64,000 nucleotides of DNA from Bradyrhizobium tropiciagri. GTDB taxonomy: Bacteria; Pseudomonadota; Alphaproteobacteria; Rhizobiales; Xanthobacteraceae. Of this stretch, positions 60,909 to 64,000 are shown in pieces. The DNA lies in the NCBI RefSeq assembly GCF_018130545.1, contig NZ_JAFCKF010000004.1, forward strand, positions 755,501-819,500, given 5' to 3'. The notes under the pieces were generated by a model. That model was not told the DNA's origin. It worked only from the letters and a program-made list of their open reading frames with translations, and made no database searches. The first letter of the stretch is position 1, and every line of letters starts with the position of its first letter. A program made the translations under genes and the position numbers.

Positions 60909-62567
60909 ATGAGTGCTGAAGACCTTCCCCCGCGCGAGTCTATGGAATTCGACGTCGTCATCGTCGGCGCTGGCCCGTCGGGCCTGTCGGCCGCGATCCG
61001 GCTCAAGCAGCTCAATCCCGAGCTCTCTGTCGTCGTGGTGGAGAAGGGCTCCGAAGTCGGCGCGCACATCCTCTCCGGTGCGGTGATCGATCCGTCCGGC
61101 CTCGACAAGCTGGTGCCCGACTGGCGCGAGGATGCCGACTGTCCGCTGAAGACGCAGGTCACGAGCGACCGCTTCTATTGGGCGACGTCGCAGGGCTGGT
61201 TCCGCATCCCGAACTTCATCATGCCGCCGCTGATGCACAATCATCACAACTACATCGGCTCGCTCGGCACTGTCTGCCGCTGGCTGGCGCCGAAGGCGGA
61301 AGCGCTCGGCGTCGAGATCTATCCGGGCTTTGCCGCGGCCGAAGTGCTCTATGACGACAAGGGCGCGGTGCGCGGCATCGCGACCGGCGACATGGGCATC
61401 GCCAAGGACGGCAGCCACAAGGATTCCTACACCCGCGGCATGGAGCTGCTCGGCAAGTACACGCTGTTCGCCGAAGGCGCGCGCGGCTCGCTGTCCAAGC
61501 AGCTGATCGCGAAGTTCAATCTCGACGCCAACTCCGAGCCGCCGAAATTCGGCATCGGCCTGAAGGAGGTCTGGCAGATCGATCCGGCGAAGCACAAGAA
61601 GGGCCGGGTGCAGCACACACTCGGCTGGCCGCTGAACGACAAGACCGGCGGCGGCTCGTTCCTCTATCACTACGACGACAACCGCGTCGCGGTCGGCTTC
61701 GTCGTGCATCTGAACTACAACGATCCCTATCTGTCGCCGTTCGACGAATTCCAGCGGATGAAGACCCATCCCGATATCCGCGAACTGTTCGAAGGCGGCA
61801 AGCGGCTGGCCTATGGCGCGCGCGCCATCACCGAGGGCGGCTACCAGTCGGTGCCGCGGCTGACCTTCCCGGGCGGTGCGCTGATCGGCTGCGCCGCGGG
61901 CTTCGTCAACGTGCCGCGCATCAAGGGCGTCCACAACGCGATGGGCTCCGGCATGCTCGCCGCCGAGCATGTCGCGGCCGCACTCGGCGCCGGACGCGCC
62001 AATGACGAAGTCGTCGAATACGAAAACGCCTGGCGTTCGTCTTCGATCGGCAAGGACCTGTTCAAGGTCCGCAACGCCAAGCCGCTGCTGTCGAAGTTCG
62101 GCAATCTGCTCGGCATGGCGCTGTCCGGCTTCGACATGTGGTGCAACACGCTCGGCTTCTCGCTGTTCGGCACCCAGTCGCACGCCAAGCCGGACCGCAA
62201 GACGCTCGATCCGTCCAAGCAGCATCAGCCGATTGCCTATCCGAAGCCGGACGGCAAGATCTCGTTCGACAAGCTGTCGTCGGTGTTCCTGTCCAACACC
62301 AACCATGAGGAGGACCAGCCGGTCCATCTCAGGGTCGCCGATCTCAATCTGCAGAAGACGTCGGAGCACGACGTTTTCGCCGGTCCCTCCAATCGCTATT
62401 GCCCCGCCGGCGTCTATGAATGGGTCGAGGAGGGCGCAACGCCGCGCTTCCAGATCAACGCCCAGAACTGCGTCCACTGCAAAACCTGCGACGTGAAGGA
62501 CCCCAACGGCAACATCACCTGGGTTCCTCCCGAGGGCGGCGGCGGTCCGAACTACGAGGCGATGTAA
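60909..62567 (+). CDS. electron transfer flavoprotein-ubiquinone oxidoreductase
   Basis: This 552-residue inner-membrane-associated enzyme passes electrons from ETF (acyl-CoA dehydrogenases and others) to ubiquinone. The N-terminal FAD motif is VVIVGAGPSGLSAAIRL (about 16-32), and the C-terminal [4Fe-4S] site is CPAGVY, then NCVHCKTCDVKDPNGNITW (Cys about 499, 524, 527, 530). The ubiquinone-binding hydrophobic region is near 210-250. The sequence is complete. It is divergent from UDG; neither ETF subunit gene is in the window. Confidence 0.95.
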   Translation: MSAEDLPPRESMEFDVVIVGAGPSGLSAAIRLKQLNPELSVVVVEKGSEVGAHILSGAVIDPSGLDKLVPDWREDADCPLKTQVTSDRFYWATSQGWFRIPNFIMPPLMHNHHNYIGSLGTVCRWLAPKAEALGVEIYPGFAAAEVLYDDKGAVRGIATGDMGIAKDGSHKDSYTRGMELLGKYTLFAEGARGSLSKQLIAKFNLDANSEPPKFGIGLKEVWQIDPAKHKKGRVQHTLGWPLNDKTGGGSFLYHYDDNRVAVGFVVHLNYNDPYLSPFDEFQRMKTHPDIRELFEGGKRLAYGARAITEGGYQSVPRLTFPGGALIGCAAGFVNVPRIKGVHNAMGSGMLAAEHVAAALGAGRANDEVVEYENAWRSSSIGKDLFKVRNAKPLLSKFGNLLGMALSGFDMWCNTLGFSLFGTQSHAKPDRKTLDPSKQHQPIAYPKPDGKISFDKLSSVFLSNTNHEEDQPVHLRVADLNLQKTSEHDVFAGPSNRYCPAGVYEWVEEGATPRFQINAQNCVHCKTCDVKDPNGNITWVPPEGGGGPNYEAM

Positions 62568-62982
62568 CGACCAGGACAGAGCAGGGTGGCCGGCCACATT
62601 TGCGTGAGTGGTCCCGCTGCGCCGGCGCTCGAATTCCGACCTCTCCGCCAGGGGAGAGGTCGAACCGGCCGTGCGGGGGCGCCATCCGCGGCTTTTTGCA
62701 TCTGCACGCGAATGTGCCCGGACCGGTCACGATACCGCCATAGTGGGAGCGTTTTGCGGTGGGGCTGGCTGGATCGGTGGGCGTAAAGGCCTAATCTGCC
62801 AATTGATTCGTCACAGGTACCCGTTGGGCTGTCCTTGCGGTAGAGCGCCAAAAGCGGCATTGTCCGCTCGCCGTGATGCCGCCGCATGGGTTCGCATTTT
62901 GAGAGTGATCGCAAGATCTTGTCGCGAGGATCTTGGCCGTAAATCCTTCGTGGCCTTAAACCCCTGGAGCAAGGCGACCGTG
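62568..62982. other. intergenic region before TPR protein
   Basis: Apart from the hairpin at 62637 this gap has no supported gene. It includes GATCTTGTCGCGAGGATC-type inverted repeats near 62913-62933. Its right end should hold the TPR gene promoter. Confidence 0.6.
62637..62662. terminator. hairpin after ETF-QO
   Basis: CGACCTCTCC and GGAGAGGTCG pair over 10 bp with a 6-nt loop, 69 bp after the ETF-QO stop. There is no T-run. It looks like one arm-pair of the CTCTCCC repeat type seen at 52534. Confidence 0.45.
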
Positions 62983-64000
62983 ATGCTGTCCACCCGATTC
63001 AACCGCCTGACGATTGCCGTTCTCGCTGCCGCGGCGCTTGCCGTGCCTGCGCAGCTTGCGGCGCAGACGCCCGATCATCCGACCGACAATACCGCGCAGT
63101 TCCCCTCCAAGACCGACCTGAAGTCGCTGACCACCGCCGGCAGCTATCTCGCGGCTCGCCACGCCAGTGTCGAGCGCGATGCGTCCTCGGCCGCGGCGTT
63201 CTACCGCTCGGCGCTGCGTACCGACCCGAAGAATTCCGAGCTGCTCGACCGCGCCTTCATCTCCTCGCTCGCTGACGGCGACATCGAGGAGGCGGTCAAG
63301 CTCGCCGACCGCATCCTGACCCAGGACAAGTCCAACCGCGTCGCCCGCCTCGTCGTCGGCGTGCGCGACCTCAAGCTGAAGAAGTACGCCGCCGCGCAGT
63401 CCAACATCAACCAGTCGGTCCGCGGCCCGATCACCGACCTGGTGGCGACGCTGCTGTCGGCCTGGGCGGCCTATGGCGCCGGCGATAGCAAGGGCGCGGT
63501 CGCCTCGATCGACAAGCTGACCGGCCCGGAATGGTATCCGATCTTCAAGGATCTGCATGCCGGCATGATCTACGAGCTCGCCGGTAAGGAGAAGGACGCC
63601 GGCGCCCGCTTCGAGAAGGTCTACAAGCTCGACGATTCGATGCTGCGCACGGTCGACGAATATGCCCGCTGGACCTCGCGCAACAAGGATGCGGCTGCCG
63701 CGACCGCGATGTACGAGGCGTTCGACAAGAAGCTGCCGCGTCATCCGCTGGTGCTGGAAGGCATCAAGGAGACCAAGGCCGGCAAGAAGCTGCCGCCGCT
63801 GATCGATAGCCCGCAGGCCGGCGCCGCGGAAGCGCTGTACGGCATCGGCGCGACGCTGACCCGCCGCGGCGGTGAGGACCTCGCGCTGGTCTATCTGCAG
63901 CTCGCGCTCTATCTGCAGCCGAACCATCCGCTGGCGCTGCTGTCGCTCGCCGATCTCTATGAGTCGGTGAAGAAGCCGCAGATGGCGATCAAGGTCTATG
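62983..64000 (+). CDS. tetratricopeptide repeat protein, partial
   Basis: The ATG at 62983 (GTG at 62980 also possible) follows AAGG. It opens with a signal peptide (RLTIAVLAAAALAVPAQLAAQ), then helical TPR-like repeats of about 34 residues (AAFYRSALRTDPKNSELLDRAF, AVKLADRILTQDKSNRVARL, LVYLQLALYLQPNHPLALLSLADLYE). The frame stays open to the window end, giving 339 residues so far. It is probably a periplasmic or lipoprotein-like TPR scaffold, as found near envelope or secretion functions. The part beyond 64000 is missing, so the end and any further domain are unknown. Confidence 0.88.
   Translation, partial: MLSTRFNRLTIAVLAAAALAVPAQLAAQTPDHPTDNTAQFPSKTDLKSLTTAGSYLAARHASVERDASSAAAFYRSALRTDPKNSELLDRAFISSLADGDIEEAVKLADRILTQDKSNRVARLVVGVRDLKLKKYAAAQSNINQSVRGPITDLVATLLSAWAAYGAGDSKGAVASIDKLTGPEWYPIFKDLHAGMIYELAGKEKDAGARFEKVYKLDDSMLRTVDEYARWTSRNKDAAAATAMYEAFDKKLPRHPLVLEGIKETKAGKKLPPLIDSPQAGAAEALYGIGATLTRRGGEDLALVYLQLALYLQPNHPLALLSLADLYESVKKPQMAIKVY

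Noticed and set aside
60900-62597. A 565-codon open frame antisense to ETF-QO
   Set aside because: ETF-QO has intact FAD and iron-sulfur motifs. The antisense frame has no recognisable domain.

Overview
The window is chromosomal DNA of a high-GC alphaproteobacterium. It most resembles Bradyrhizobium or a close Bradyrhizobiaceae relative. The evidence is a fused cytochrome b/c1 gene (fbcH) behind a Rieske gene, a fused anthranilate synthase trpE(G) behind a tryptophan-rich leader peptide, a CcrM-type GANTC methylase, HiPIP, DUF4170 and DUF1127 proteins, and many palindromic intergenic repeats of the kind that fill Bradyrhizobium intergenic space. There are no tRNA or rRNA genes, insertion sequences, prophage genes or CRISPR arrays. 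This is mostly core housekeeping DNA, and I did not find a large undescribed system in it.

Layout. 0.5-7.7 kb: a broken trypsin/TonB-like chimera, HiPIP, an ScfR/RamB-type regulator, DUF4170, a glycine-rich-tail membrane protein, a metallophosphoesterase, Nudix, GNAT and EthD proteins. 7.7-10.7 kb: a zinc-uptake-like TonB receptor behind a DUF2946 gene and a strong Zur-box-like palindrome. 10.7-17.6 kb: a moxR-DUF58-BatA/DUF4159-membrane protein operon. Divergent from it at 17.8-21.4 kb is a chain DUF1285-CoA Nudix-DUF6111-CCA nucleotidyltransferase-TauE, joined by 4-nt overlaps. 21.4-25 kb: a minus-strand operon trmL-queE-queD-like-hemF-HAD (plus DUF2158) that mixes wobble-base modification and haem synthesis. 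25.2-28 kb: the bc1 complex (fbcF-fbcH). 28-33 kb: dienelactone hydrolase, an extradiol-dioxygenase-like VOC protein, the trpL attenuator, trpE(G) and apt. 33-38 kb: two ParA-like ATPases, an M48 protease with LemA, and an Rsm22-like methyltransferase. 38-44.4 kb: smc, a DsbA-like protein and DUF721, with mutY divergent. 44.4-51.2 kb: thioesterase, FAD monooxygenase, two GSTs, LysR, SnoaL-like, a DUF1127 remnant and ccrM. 51.5-64 kb: a YpfJ-type metallopeptidase, moaB, a MarR-GNAT fusion, a GT2-like protein, a PA0069 radical SAM protein, VOC, rnhB, a GT39-like membrane protein, a family-4-like uracil-DNA glycosylase, ETF-QO and a TPR protein cut by the window end.

The most informative observations are regulatory or about missing catalytic residues: the Zur-like box over DUF2946/TonB receptor; a probably leaderless trpL attenuator with tandem Trp codons; two GANTC sites touching the ccrM start codon and a GANTC-armed palindrome upstream of smc; a MarR-type operator pair covering the MarR-GNAT start; a QueD-family protein next to queE whose catalytic cysteine position is serine but which keeps an ExxHGH motif; and a family-4-like UDG that lacks two of the four iron-sulfur cysteines. 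Intergenic repeats form several families, and one copy supplies the last codons of the Rsm22-like gene.
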